In this document: in pieces, positions 18,897 to 27,065 of the stretch
Position numbering within the stretch: the first letter of the stretch is position 1
Layout: each line of letters begins with the position of its first letter
From: Rhodoferax sp.
GTDB taxonomy: Bacteria; Pseudomonadota; Gammaproteobacteria; Burkholderiales; Burkholderiaceae_C
Assembly: GCA_031291295.1 (NCBI GenBank)
Contig: JARLJI010000116.1
Location: 62,001 to 126,000 of the forward strand
Reading direction: 5' to 3'
DNA length: 64,000 bases
Notes under the pieces: model-generated
Told to the model about the DNA's origin: nothing
Database searches by the model: none
What the model saw: the letters and a program-made list of their open reading frames with translations, nothing else
Made by a program: the position numbers and the translations under genes

Positions 18897-20145
18897 GTCA
18901 TCGACCCTGCAGGAGGGCGAACTGGAGCGCCTGCGTGCACAGTTCCCCGTGCTGGCACAGCGTATCCATGACGCACCGCTGGCCTACCTCGACAACGCGG
19001 CGACCACGCAGATGCCGCAATCGGTGCTGGCTGCGATGAATGGCTTCGAGCAGCATGATCGCGCCAACATCCACCGCGGTGTTCACACGCTGAGCCAGCG
19101 CGCGACCGACGCGTACGAGCGCGCCCGGGCCGACGTCAAGCGCTTCGTCGGCGCTGACGCGTCGCACGAATTGATCTTCACGTCCGGCACCACGGAGGCG
19201 CTGAATATGGTGGCGCAGGGTCTCTCGGTGAGCGGCGAAGCGCCGGCGGTGATACGCCCCGGCGACGAGATTATTGTGAGCGGTCTTGAGCACCACGCCA
19301 ACCTGGTGCCGTGGCAGCAGGCCGCACGCCGCAGCGGCGCTACCTTGCGCATCCTGATGCCCGATGCCCGGGGCTGCGTTCATGTCGATGATTTGAAGCG
19401 CCTGCTGTCGCCGCGGACCCGCGTGTTTGCGCTGACCGCGTGCTCCAATGCCACGGGCTACCGTCCGCCCTATGAAGTCCTGCTGTCGCTGGCCGCGGAC
19501 GCCGGTGCGTTGACCGTGCTCGATGCGGCGCAAGCCGTCGGCCACGGCGCACTCCAGTTGAGTACCCTGGCGTGCGACTTCATGGCGTTTTCGGCGCACA
19601 AAATGTACGGCCCCATGGGCATGGGCGCGCTGGTTGGGCGCCGCGCCGCGCTGGAGCGACTGGTGCCGCTGCGCTTTGGCGGCGACATGGTGGACTGGGT
19701 CACGTTTGAGGGCGCCGGGTTTACCGGTTTGCCGGCGCGGCTCGAAGGCGGCACGCCTCACGTCGCCGGCACGATCGGCATGGCCGCGGCAGCAGCGTTC
19801 ATCACGGCCATTGGGCATGACCGGTTGGAGCAGCATCTGGGCGCGCTGCGCGAACATGCCGCGAGCGGCCTGCAGCGCATTGACGGTATCCGGGTTCTGT
19901 CGCCCGACGCCGTGTCATCAGCCATTGTTTCGTTTGTGGCCAGTGATGTGCATCCGCACGACATTGGCACCTTGCTGGACGAAGACGGCATTGCCGTGCG
20001 CACCGGCCACCACTGCGCCCAGCCATTGCTCGATCACCTGGGTGTCGGACCGACCACACGCGCCTCGTTTGCGGTCTACAACACCCATGACGAAGTGGAG
20101 CGTTTGCTGGCCGGCGTCTCACGTGCGCTGAAGGTGTTTCGATGA
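18889..20145 (+). CDS. sufS: Cysteine desulfurase SufS
   Basis: SufS is a PLP enzyme that mobilises sulfur from cysteine for cluster assembly. The 418-aa protein shows the PLP lysine in FSAHKMYGPMG (K238), the substrate-side EHHANLVPWQ and the catalytic cysteine in RTGHHCAQPL (C376) on a short, type II loop. Type II desulfurases need a sulfur acceptor; here that is most likely the adjacent SufU. The gene overlaps sufD by eight bases. Confidence 0.95.
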   Translation: MSESSTLQEGELERLRAQFPVLAQRIHDAPLAYLDNAATTQMPQSVLAAMNGFEQHDRANIHRGVHTLSQRATDAYERARADVKRFVGADASHELIFTSGTTEALNMVAQGLSVSGEAPAVIRPGDEIIVSGLEHHANLVPWQQAARRSGATLRILMPDARGCVHVDDLKRLLSPRTRVFALTACSNATGYRPPYEVLLSLAADAGALTVLDAAQAVGHGALQLSTLACDFMAFSAHKMYGPMGMGALVGRRAALERLVPLRFGGDMVDWVTFEGAGFTGLPARLEGGTPHVAGTIGMAAAAAFITAIGHDRLEQHLGALREHAASGLQRIDGIRVLSPDAVSSAIVSFVASDVHPHDIGTLLDEDGIAVRTGHHCAQPLLDHLGVGPTTRASFAVYNTHDEVERLLAGVSRALKVFR

Positions 20146-20633
20146 GCGCCGACACCGATCTGTACCAGGAGGTCGTGGTCGAGCACAAGCGCTCGCCGCG
20201 CAACTTCGGCCAGCTTGCCACGTGGACCCATCAGGCACGCGGCAGAAACCCGCAGTGCGGCGATGACATCAGCGTCCAGCTGCAGGTCGAGCAGGACCAG
20301 ATCCGCGACATTCGATTTCACGGGCAGGGCTGCGCCATTTGTATTGCGTCCGCGTCGATGATGACCGAGGCAGTGCGGGGCGGCAGCGTTGAAGCGGCGC
20401 AGCAGCTGCAGCAGCGGTTCCGCGCCGTGATGACGGGGCAGCAGGAGCCTGATGACGCCTACCTTGGCAAGCTGATCAGCCTGGCCGCGGTGCGGCGTTA
20501 CCCGAGCCGCATCAAGTGCGCACTGCTCGGCTGGCACGCGCTGGCGCACGCGCTTGGCGATGCCCCTCAAAGCGGCGATGAGCCGGAGCAGCCCGAACTG
20601 GACAGCGCGCCGCAAACGAAGGTGCCGCAATGA
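20142..20633 (+). CDS. sufU: SufU-type sulfur acceptor / Fe-S assembly protein
   Basis: This 163-aa IscU-fold protein has the three conserved cysteines (C39 in NPQCGDD, C64 in GQGCAIC, C126 in RIKCALL) plus D41. The insert between the second and third cysteine is typical of SufU rather than IscU. SufU accepts sulfur from SufS, in place of SufE. The gene overlaps both sufS and sufT by four bases. The C-terminal 30 residues are divergent. Confidence 0.9.
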   Translation: MSADTDLYQEVVVEHKRSPRNFGQLATWTHQARGRNPQCGDDISVQLQVEQDQIRDIRFHGQGCAICIASASMMTEAVRGGSVEAAQQLQQRFRAVMTGQQEPDDAYLGKLISLAAVRRYPSRIKCALLGWHALAHALGDAPQSGDEPEQPELDSAPQTKVPQ

Positions 20634-21175
20634 GACGCAACCGCGAAACCGTGCTGGTACGGCGCCCGGTCTGGGTCGAGTTGATTCCCGACGGCACCCG
20701 GTTCGAGTTGATGCCCGATACCATGGCCGAGATCACGCAGGCGCTCGGCTCCTCGATCACGCTGTATGTCGAGGGGCGCCTGGTGCGGCTGCAGGGCGAA
20801 GATGCCGACGCCATCGGCAAGACACCGCCGGTGGCCCCGTCGCTCGCGGCGGATGCCAGTCCCGATGACGTGCGCGCGCTGGTCTGGGAAACCCTCAAGA
20901 CCTGCTATGACCCCGAGATTCCGGTCGATATCGTCGAGTTGGGACTGATCTACGTCTGCGACGTGCTGCCGCTGGAGGACGACCAGCTGCGTGTGTCGAT
21001 CAAGATGACATTGACGGCGCCAGGCTGCGGCATGGGCGACAGCATCGCCCAGGAAGTACGCCAGAAGCTGCTGCGGCTGCCGCGTGTGGAAGTGGTTGAC
21101 GTCGAGGTGGTTTTCGACCCGCCGTGGTCGCGCTCGATGATGTCCGAAGCCGCCGAGTTGAGCCTCGGACTGTAA
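20630..21175 (+). CDS. sufT: SufT family Fe-S maturation protein (DUF59/MIP18)
   Basis: This 181-aa protein consists of an N-terminal SufT-specific region (about 1-75) and a DUF59 domain at about 80-175 with the motif TCYDPEIPVDIVELGLIY and the conserved TLTAPGCGMG. Related proteins (SufT, MIP18) act late in Fe-S protein maturation. It is the last gene of sufBCDSUT. The start overlaps the sufU stop. Confidence 0.9.
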   Translation: MRRNRETVLVRRPVWVELIPDGTRFELMPDTMAEITQALGSSITLYVEGRLVRLQGEDADAIGKTPPVAPSLAADASPDDVRALVWETLKTCYDPEIPVDIVELGLIYVCDVLPLEDDQLRVSIKMTLTAPGCGMGDSIAQEVRQKLLRLPRVEVVDVEVVFDPPWSRSMMSEAAELSLGL

Positions 21176-21226
21176 GCCCGGGCGCCGCGACGGCGACGCA
21201 AAATCAGTTGAAGCGGACGCCCAACC

Positions 21227-21643
21227 TCACGGCTGGTTGACCGGCTCGGTAATGAACCCGATTTTCTTGATGCCGGCCTGCTGGGCCGCGGCCATGGCTT
21301 GCGCCACGCGCTCGTAGCGCACGGCCTTGTCACCACTGATATGCAACTCCGGCTGCGGGTTTTTGAGGGCTGCCGTCTTGAGCAGCACGACCAGATTCTT
21401 GTCGTCCGTGCGGGTGTTGTTCCAGAAATAATCGCCCTGGGCATCTACGCTCAGGCGCACGGTCTCGGGCTTGCTGTCCAGCGGTTGGCTGCTGGCGCGC
21501 GGCAAGTTGATATTCACTGCGTTTTTCATCACCGGTACGGTGATGATGAAAATGATCAGCAACACCAGCATCACATCGACCAGCGGTGTCATGTTGATCT
21601 CGTTCATCACCTCATCGGTGTCGTCCTGGGTTCCAAAGGCCAT
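21227..21643 (-). CDS. exbD: Biopolymer transport protein ExbD/TolR
   Basis: This 138-aa inner-membrane protein has one N-terminal transmembrane helix carrying the essential Asp (MTPLVDVMLVLLIIFIITVP) and a periplasmic domain with LSVDAQGDYFWN and ISGDKAVRYERV. With ExbB it uses proton motive force to energise TonB. AAGGAG precedes the ATG. It is the last gene of the bfd-tonB-exbB-exbD unit, so ExbD rather than TolR is the likelier assignment. Confidence 0.92.
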   Translation of the reverse strand: MAFGTQDDTDEVMNEINMTPLVDVMLVLLIIFIITVPVMKNAVNINLPRASSQPLDSKPETVRLSVDAQGDYFWNNTRTDDKNLVVLLKTAALKNPQPELHISGDKAVRYERVAQAMAAAQQAGIKKIGFITEPVNQP

Positions 21644-21684
21644 GGGTCAACTCCTTCTGAATGGCAAAACCGGGATGGCAGGCC

Positions 21685-22398
21685 TCACGCCTTTTTCATC
21701 ACAACGATGTTGCTGTCGCTGCCACTGGAAACGCGGGCACCCGTCACGAAGTAGGCGTGCAGGTCGTGTGTAAAGCTGCTGAGCTTGATCAGGATGAATT
21801 TGTTGCCGCGCACCAGCGCGTTGTAGCCCAGCACCGCCGGAATCGCGACGGCCAGGCCGAGGGCCGTCATGATCAATGACTCGCCCACCGGGCCCGCGAC
21901 CTGGTCGATGCTGGCCTGGCCAGCCGAACCGATGCTGAGCAGGGCGTGGTAGATGCCCCAGACCGTGCCGAACAGGCCGACAAACGGGGCGGTGGACCCG
22001 ACCGACGCCAGAATCGCCAGCCCGGATTGCAGCTTGGCGGAGAATTCATCGATCGTGTTGCGCAGGCAGCGCGAGACCCAGTCGCTCACATCCAGGCTGT
22101 CGTGCAGATGCGCCTTGGTGTTGCGGTGGTGCGCGGTAGCCTCGCGGCCTTCCAGCGCGAGTTGGCGGAAGGGGTTGTCAGCGTCCGCGCCAAGTTTGGT
22201 CAAACCCGCCGCAAAGTCTTCGCTATGCCAGAAATCGGCGGCCTTGATGGCAAGCTTCTTGTACTTGATGACGTCCAGGGCCTTGATCAGAATGACCATC
22301 CAGGACGCCAGCGACATGGCCAGCAGCAACACGGCGGTCGCCTTGATGACGATGTCGCCTTGGGCCCAGATGTGGGCAAGGCCGAATTGGGATTGCAT
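21685..22398 (-). CDS. exbB: MotA/TolQ/ExbB proton channel family protein ExbB
   Basis: This 237-aa protein has three transmembrane segments. The MotA/TolQ/ExbB core reads LAILASVGSTAPFVGLFGTVWGI, followed by AGPVGESLIMTALGLAVAIPAVLGYN. It forms the pentameric stator of the TonB motor. GGAG precedes the ATG by a short, T-rich spacer. It lies between tonB and exbD. Confidence 0.93.
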   Translation of the reverse strand: MQSQFGLAHIWAQGDIVIKATAVLLLAMSLASWMVILIKALDVIKYKKLAIKAADFWHSEDFAAGLTKLGADADNPFRQLALEGREATAHHRNTKAHLHDSLDVSDWVSRCLRNTIDEFSAKLQSGLAILASVGSTAPFVGLFGTVWGIYHALLSIGSAGQASIDQVAGPVGESLIMTALGLAVAIPAVLGYNALVRGNKFILIKLSSFTHDLHAYFVTGARVSSGSDSNIVVMKKA

Positions 22399-22413
22399 AA
22401 AAACTCCAGAGAT

Positions 22414-23103
22414 TTATTCGAGAACAAAATTGATCGGCACGTTGAACCACATGGCTTCGGCGACCCCGCCGCGTTTGCCGGGGACATAGCGCCACTTCAG
22501 CACCGTGTCCAGAGCCACGCGATCGAGCCGGTCGAAGCCGCTGGACTGTTCCAGTTCGTCTTTTTGCGGCAGGCCGTCGACGCCAATGAACACCCGCACG
22601 ATGACCTTGCCCTGTTCACCCAGGCGTTTGCTGATGGGCGGGTAGGGCGGTTTGGGGTTTTGCAGGTAGTCGGCATTGCTGGACGGAAGTTCGACCTTGG
22701 CCGGTGCCGGCGGCGCGGCCGGAGCCTCTGCGACCGGCGCCGTCACGGGAGGGGCCGGTGGCTGGGGCGTGGTCACGCCAGTGGGTGCTGCCGGCGCCGG
22801 TGTGGGGTCGGCGATGGCAACGGGCTGGGGCGCCGGGCGTGGCCGCACCATGGGTTTGGCGACCGGTTGTTTCACGGGCGGTGCAGCGGGTTGCACGACC
22901 GGTTTGGGGAGATCGACCTTCGGCGCGGGAGGTTCGATAAGCTGGGACAGTATTTCAACGGGCACCACGATCTGTGCCGCCCGGTACAACAGGCCGGCCT
23001 GCAGCGCCCACAGCGCGGCCAGGTGGAACAACACCACGCCGCCAGCAATGAGGGCGTTACGGCTCAGACCGGAAGCAAAGGGGCGGGTAGCAGAGGGGGT
23101 CAT
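22414..23103 (-). CDS. tonB: Energy transducer TonB
   Basis: TonB transmits inner-membrane energy to outer-membrane siderophore and heme receptors. The 229-aa protein has one N-terminal transmembrane anchor (LIAGGVVLFHLAALWALQAG), a long Pro/Ala/Val-rich periplasmic spacer at about 55-140, and the C-terminal TonB domain (NPKPPYPPISKRLGEQGKV ... LDTVLKWRYVPGKRGG). Family and neighbours agree. It is probably under Fur control from the box upstream of bfd. Confidence 0.94.
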   Translation of the reverse strand: MTPSATRPFASGLSRNALIAGGVVLFHLAALWALQAGLLYRAAQIVVPVEILSQLIEPPAPKVDLPKPVVQPAAPPVKQPVAKPMVRPRPAPQPVAIADPTPAPAAPTGVTTPQPPAPPVTAPVAEAPAAPPAPAKVELPSSNADYLQNPKPPYPPISKRLGEQGKVIVRVFIGVDGLPQKDELEQSSGFDRLDRVALDTVLKWRYVPGKRGGVAEAMWFNVPINFVLE

Positions 23104-23160
23104 GGTGGACGGATTGGACGGGTTTGCGGCAGCAAAGTTTCGCCAAGCCGGTCATTGTCG

Positions 23161-23235
23161 CTATTTGCGCAAAACCCACCAGACCGAGCCGACGGCCAGA
23201 ATCAGACTGACGCCGAGCGTTGCGAGGAATTCCAT
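23161..23235 (-). CDS. 24-residue single-pass membrane microprotein (predicted)
   Basis: This short ORF encodes MEFLATLGVSLILAVGSVWW plus VLRK: one hydrophobic helix with a basic end. GAGG lies seven bases before the ATG. It sits between bfd and tonB on the same strand, starting eight bases after the bfd stop. I do not recognise a family. Its placement suggests cotranscription with the iron genes, but translation is unproven. Confidence 0.4.
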   Translation of the reverse strand: MEFLATLGVSLILAVGSVWWVLRK

Positions 23236-23243
23236 GGGCTGCC

Positions 23244-23477
23244 TCAGAGGCTGGAGAGGCCATGCACGGGGGCCGCCGCGCCGCAGTCGTCGCGGCTCAG
23301 TGCTGCAACAGGGTGCGAGGCGTTGCACTGGGCGACCACATCGCGGGCGCAACCTTCACACTGGCCGCATTGGGTGGCCACGCCGAGTTCAAGTTGAATC
23401 TCGTCAAAACCCATCCCGGCACGCGCGTGGCGGGCGATTTCTCGATCGGAGATCCGGTGGCATACGCAAACAATCAT
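23244..23477 (-). CDS. bfd: Bacterioferritin-associated ferredoxin Bfd
   Basis: Bfd is a small [2Fe-2S] protein that reduces the iron core of bacterioferritin to release Fe2+. The 77-aa product has the four-cysteine Fer2_BFD pattern: CVCHRIS at residues 4-10 and a C-x2-C pair in QCGQCEGC. A Fur-box-like palindrome lies about 45 bases upstream. Its partner bfr is 3 kb away on the same strand. Confidence 0.92.
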   Translation of the reverse strand: MIVCVCHRISDREIARHARAGMGFDEIQLELGVATQCGQCEGCARDVVAQCNASHPVAALSRDDCGAAAPVHGLSSL

Positions 23478-23521
23478 GGCGGCAGGCGGTGAGTGGCTGG
23501 CGGTTGAAGATGAGTGATTAT

Positions 23522-23542
23522 AAATACGAATCTATCTCATTT
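23522..23542 (-). promoter_or_regulatory. Candidate Fur box upstream of bfd-tonB-exbBD
   Basis: On the minus strand the site begins AAATGAGA and matches 17 of 21 positions of the palindrome AAATGAGA-N5-TCTCATTT, as I aligned it by eye. It lies 45-65 bases before the bfd start, where repressor binding would block the promoter. Confidence 0.6.
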
Positions 23543-23649
23543 GCAACCACCAAAATGTAAAGGCGGATTGCAAACCCTGGGTTCACCGCCAGCGGGCCGT
23601 GCCGGTGTTGTACGACGAAGCCCCCGTCATCCCCATGGCTATGCATTTG

Positions 23650-23925
23650 TCACGGATGCTTGATGAACTTGATCTTGACCGTTTTCGACGGGGCGGCGCT
23701 CGGCACTGCCCCGCTGCTGCAGCCACTGCAACCAGAGCCGCATCCGCCCGGTAGCCGGGCCCAGGCCTGCCAGCGGGGCGATGCGCGCAGATAGGGCGAT
23801 CCGGCCATCAAGGCGGTGGTGATAAACCGCTTCAGGCTGGCCGGCGCCAGGGTCCACGCCGCGTAAACGGTGCAGCACGCCACCACGGCGTAGACCAGCA
23901 GTGCTTGCAACGTGGTGTCCATCAT
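23650..23925 (-). CDS. Small Cys-rich membrane protein following feoB (DUF6587-like)
   Basis: This 91-aa protein (90 if the second Met is used) has a single N-terminal transmembrane helix (LLVYAVVACCTVYAAWTL), a basic amphipathic middle and a cysteine-rich stretch GGCGSGCSGCSSG near residue 65, then a basic tail. The ATG overlaps the feoB stop, so it is translationally coupled and occupies the position of feoC in other operons. It resembles the DUF6587 proteins that follow feoB in betaproteobacteria, but that match is from memory. The cysteines could bind iron or an Fe-S cluster. Confidence 0.7.
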   Translation of the reverse strand: MMDTTLQALLVYAVVACCTVYAAWTLAPASLKRFITTALMAGSPYLRASPRWQAWARLPGGCGSGCSGCSSGAVPSAAPSKTVKIKFIKHP

Positions 23926-25880
23926 GAGGTCAGCGCCAGTGCGACGCGGTAGGTGATAAACGAGGCGGCATAGGCCAGCGCAAACAGGTACCCGGCCATC
24001 AAGAGCGGATAGCGCCATGAGTTGGTTTCGCGTTTGACCACGGCCAGCGTCGAAATGCACTGCGGTGCAAACACATACCAGGCGAGCAGCGAGTAGGCCG
24101 TGGCCAGCGACCAGCTCTGCACGATGAGCGGCACCAGCGCCTTGGCCGTTTCTTCGCCGGTGCTTGACAGCGCGTACACCGTGCCCAGTGCGCCCACCGC
24201 CACTTCGCGCGCCGCCATGCCCGGCACCAGCGCGATGGAAATCTGCCAGTTGAAGCCAATCGGCGCAAACACCACTTCAAGGGCCCGGCCAATCATGCCG
24301 GCAAAGCTGTACTGGATGGCCGGGCCCGTCACGCCCGCGGGCGGGCTGGGGAAGGTCGACAGAAACCACAACACCACCATCAGCGAGAAAATAATGGTCC
24401 CGACGCGCTGCAGGAAGATTTGCGCACGCTGCCACAGGCCCAGCGCCAGATTTCGCAGGTTGGGCCAGCGGTAGGGCGGCAGCTCAAGCATCAGCGGCTG
24501 GTAGTTGCTCTTGAGCCAGATGCGCTTGAAGACCCAGGCGACGCCCATGGCCGACACAATGCCGGCGGCGTAGAGCACAAACAGGGTGATGCCCTGCAGA
24601 TTGAAGCCGCCCACTTCGCGTTTCGGCACAAAGGCGCCGATCAGCAACGCGTACAGCGGCAGGCGCGCCGAGCAGGTCATCAAGGGCGCAATCATGATGG
24701 TGGACAGCCGGTCGCGCCAGTTCGGGATGGTGCGCGTGGCCATGATGCCCGGGATAGCGCAGGCGAAGCTTGACAGCAGCGGGATGAAGGCGCGGCCCGA
24801 CAGGCCGACCTTGCCCATCAGGTTGTCCAGCAGGAAGGCCGCGCGCGGCAGATAGCCCGAGTCTTCGAGCAGCAGGATGAAGAAGAACAGGATCAGGATC
24901 TGCGGCAAAAATACCAGCACGCTGCCCACGCCCGCCACGACGCCGTCTACCAGCAGGCTTTGCAGCATGCCGTGGGGCGTGTGCTGCTGAATCAGGACGC
25001 CCACGGCGGTGACTTCCTTCTGGATCAGCTCCATTGGCACATTGGCCCACGAAAACACCGCCTGGAAGATCAGGAACAGCACCACGCCCAGCAGGAGCAG
25101 GCCCAGCACCGGGTGCATCACCACCGAATCAATTCCGTGGTTGAAGCGCTTGACCTGGCTGGCGTTGGGCACCGCTGCCGCCAGAATCGACTTGACCTGC
25201 GCTTGCAGCGCCGCTGGCGTCAAAGGCTGGGTTACTATATTGTTGATAGCTGGTTGTTCAGGCTGCGTATGGGCTTGAGGCCTTAAATCATCACCAATGC
25301 CGGTCAGGAATGCAGCCTGCGCCGCCTGCAGCAGGGCTTCGCGGCCGTTGTCACGGGAGGAGCGGCCCAGCCAGCTGCTGATCCAGTTGGCCTTGACCGC
25401 CACGGTTTCCACCACGGGCATCCCCAGTTCGGCCGACAGCCGCGCAGTATCGATTTGCAGGCCCTGCGCGCGTGCCACATCCATCATGTTCAGCGCCAGC
25501 ACCATGGGGCGGCCCAGCGCACGCAACTGCAGCACCAGGCGCAGGTTCATGCGCAGGTTGGTGGCGTCCACCACGGCGATGATGCCGTCGGGCTGGGCCT
25601 CTCCGGCGCGCCGGCCCATCACCACGTCGTGCGTCACGGCCTCGTCGGTGCTGGCCGGGTTCAGGCTATAGGCGCCCGGTAAGTCCAGGATGGACACCTC
25701 CCGGCCGTCGGGCAGGCGCGTGAACCCCTCTTTGCGCTCGATGGTCACGCCGGCGTAGTTGGCCACTTTCTGGCGTGCGCCGGTCAGCAGATTGAACAGC
25801 GCGGTCTTGCCGCAGTTCGGATTGCCGACCAGGGCAATCCGCAGGGCAATGCCCGGTGACGCGTGGGTGGCCGTGCTCAT
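23922..25880 (-). CDS. feoB: Ferrous iron transporter FeoB
   Basis: FeoB is the inner-membrane Fe2+ importer with an N-terminal G-protein domain. The G1 motif is GNPNCGKT (residues 19-26), with LDLPGAYSL as G3 and LNMMDVA as G4. The membrane part has two Gate domains (RAAFLLDNLMGKVGLSGRAF and CSARLPLYALLIGAF). The protein is 652 aa, shorter than the 773 aa of E. coli FeoB. Residues about 198-216, in the linker after the G domain, are encoded by a dispersed repeat. feoA lies 52 bp upstream. Confidence 0.95.
   Translation of the reverse strand: MSTATHASPGIALRIALVGNPNCGKTALFNLLTGARQKVANYAGVTIERKEGFTRLPDGREVSILDLPGAYSLNPASTDEAVTHDVVMGRRAGEAQPDGIIAVVDATNLRMNLRLVLQLRALGRPMVLALNMMDVARAQGLQIDTARLSAELGMPVVETVAVKANWISSWLGRSSRDNGREALLQAAQAAFLTGIGDDLRPQAHTQPEQPAINNIVTQPLTPAALQAQVKSILAAAVPNASQVKRFNHGIDSVVMHPVLGLLLLGVVLFLIFQAVFSWANVPMELIQKEVTAVGVLIQQHTPHGMLQSLLVDGVVAGVGSVLVFLPQILILFFFILLLEDSGYLPRAAFLLDNLMGKVGLSGRAFIPLLSSFACAIPGIMATRTIPNWRDRLSTIMIAPLMTCSARLPLYALLIGAFVPKREVGGFNLQGITLFVLYAAGIVSAMGVAWVFKRIWLKSNYQPLMLELPPYRWPNLRNLALGLWQRAQIFLQRVGTIIFSLMVVLWFLSTFPSPPAGVTGPAIQYSFAGMIGRALEVVFAPIGFNWQISIALVPGMAAREVAVGALGTVYALSSTGEETAKALVPLIVQSWSLATAYSLLAWYVFAPQCISTLAVVKRETNSWRYPLLMAGYLFALAYAASFITYRVALALTS
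25231..25289 (+). repeat. Dispersed two-hairpin element, copy in feoB
   Basis: On the plus strand: ACTATATTGTTGATAGCT palindrome, a spacer, then TATGGGCTTGAGGCC and a TTAAATC tail. On the feoB strand it is core-first, in frame, and encodes part of a Gln/Pro/Asn-rich linker between the G domain and the membrane domain. Confidence 0.8.
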
Positions 25881-25932
25881 TGGGTAACCGCGCTACATGC
25901 GGCGGTATTCGCCTTGAAAGCGGCCCGGCGGC

Positions 25933-26265
25933 TCATGGGGCCACGCTCACCCGGACGCAGCTGGCCTCGAAACGACGCAGCGCAAACACCGTGTCACCCA
26001 CCTGGACGGCGATCGGTTCGCGCCCGCCAGGGCCGCGGTGCAGCACGCTGACGGTTTCGCCGACGATAAAACCCAACTCCGCCAGCCGCGCCGCGACACC
26101 AGTCGATTTATCCGCGCCAGCAGCTTCTGTTACTCCTGTGATGGTGCCTACACGGTGGGCTTTCAGATCCGCGACCGACAGGGTGTCGAACACCGCCGCG
26201 GGCGCTGGGCAGGGGTGAGCCGTGGCAGGCGCTATGACGGAATCGAAAGCTGCTGTGCGGTACAT
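25933..26265 (-). CDS. feoA: Ferrous iron transport protein FeoA
   Basis: FeoA is a small SH3-like cytosolic protein needed for FeoB activity. The 110-aa product has a 30-residue N-terminal extension followed by the FeoA domain: VADLKAHRVGTITGV, RLAELGFIVGETVSVLHRGP and GREPIAVQVGDTVFALRR. A Fur-box-like site lies about 40 bases upstream. Confidence 0.92.
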   Translation of the reverse strand: MYRTAAFDSVIAPATAHPCPAPAAVFDTLSVADLKAHRVGTITGVTEAAGADKSTGVAARLAELGFIVGETVSVLHRGPGGREPIAVQVGDTVFALRRFEASCVRVSVAP

Positions 26266-26302
26266 GAGATGTTTTCAACCAGCCACGGAAGAGTTGTTGA
26301 GT

Positions 26303-26321
26303 ATGAGAATCGTTATTATTC
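26303..26321. promoter_or_regulatory. Candidate Fur box upstream of feoA
   Basis: ATGAGAATCGTTATTATTC is AT-rich in a GC-rich background, has the ATGAGAAT half-site of Fur boxes, and lies 38-56 bases before the feoA start. The second half-site is imperfect. Confidence 0.6.
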
Positions 26322-26471
26322 AACTTTATTATCGTCGAGTCAACGTGGCGTGGCATGGCGCCGCGCCCGTTGGACCCGGCATCATTGGCGAGCATTGCTC
26401 GTGCGGCAACGCCCGCACCACGGGAGCAGCCTGCACCGCTATTATCCCCGTGGGGTCTCGGGCAGGGACTT

Positions 26472-26948
26472 TCAGCTGACTTCGCCCATCTGGCTCTGCA
26501 GGTAGTTTGGCAGCCCGACCTTGCCCAGCAGTTCAATCTGGGTTTCCAGAAAGTCGATGTGCTCTTCGGTATCGTTCAGAATGTCCTGCAGCAGATCGCG
26601 CGAAACATAGTCACGCACGCTTTCGCAGTGCGCCATCCCGGCCTTGACGGTGGCTTGCGCGCCTTGTTCGGATTGCAGGTCGCAGGCGAGGATTTCCGGC
26701 ACGTCCTCGCCCACCAGCAGCTTGGCCAGGTCCTGCAGATTGGGCAGGCCGTCGAGCACGAAGATGCGGTCCATCAGCCGGTCGGCGTGCTTCATCTCGC
26801 CCATCGACTCCTCGTATTCCTTCTTCGCCAGCTTGTCCAGCCCCCAGTGCTTGAGCATGCGGTAGTGCAGGAAGTACTGGTTGATGGCGGTCAGCTCGTT
26901 TTTGAGCTGCGCCTGCAGGTATTCGATGACTTTGGCGTCGCCTTTCAT
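26472..26948 (-). CDS. bfr: Bacterioferritin
   Basis: Bacterioferritin is a 24-mer heme-containing iron store. The 158-aa protein carries the ferroxidase ligands E18, E51 and H54 and the heme-ligating M52 (ESMGEMKHAD), plus the C-terminal ligand block DILNDTEEHIDFLETQ. AGGAG lies six bases before the ATG at 26948; a longer in-frame reading is not supported. It is the storage partner of Bfd and FeoAB in this iron block. Confidence 0.95.
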   Translation of the reverse strand: MKGDAKVIEYLQAQLKNELTAINQYFLHYRMLKHWGLDKLAKKEYEESMGEMKHADRLMDRIFVLDGLPNLQDLAKLLVGEDVPEILACDLQSEQGAQATVKAGMAHCESVRDYVSRDLLQDILNDTEEHIDFLETQIELLGKVGLPNYLQSQMGEVS

Positions 26949-27065
26949 GGCGTTCTCCTGTAGGGGTTGAAAAGTGGATATGAAAAGTGGGTGTTGAGCC
27001 GGATTGTGCGGTGCCGGCAGAACTTGCACAACCACGGTGCCAAGGTGCCACGGTGCGTGCCGGGT

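Noticed and set aside
21946-23397. 483-codon plus-strand frame opposite exbB and tonB
   Set aside because: The residue composition is that of an antisense shadow; exbB, tonB and bfd on the minus strand explain the region fully.
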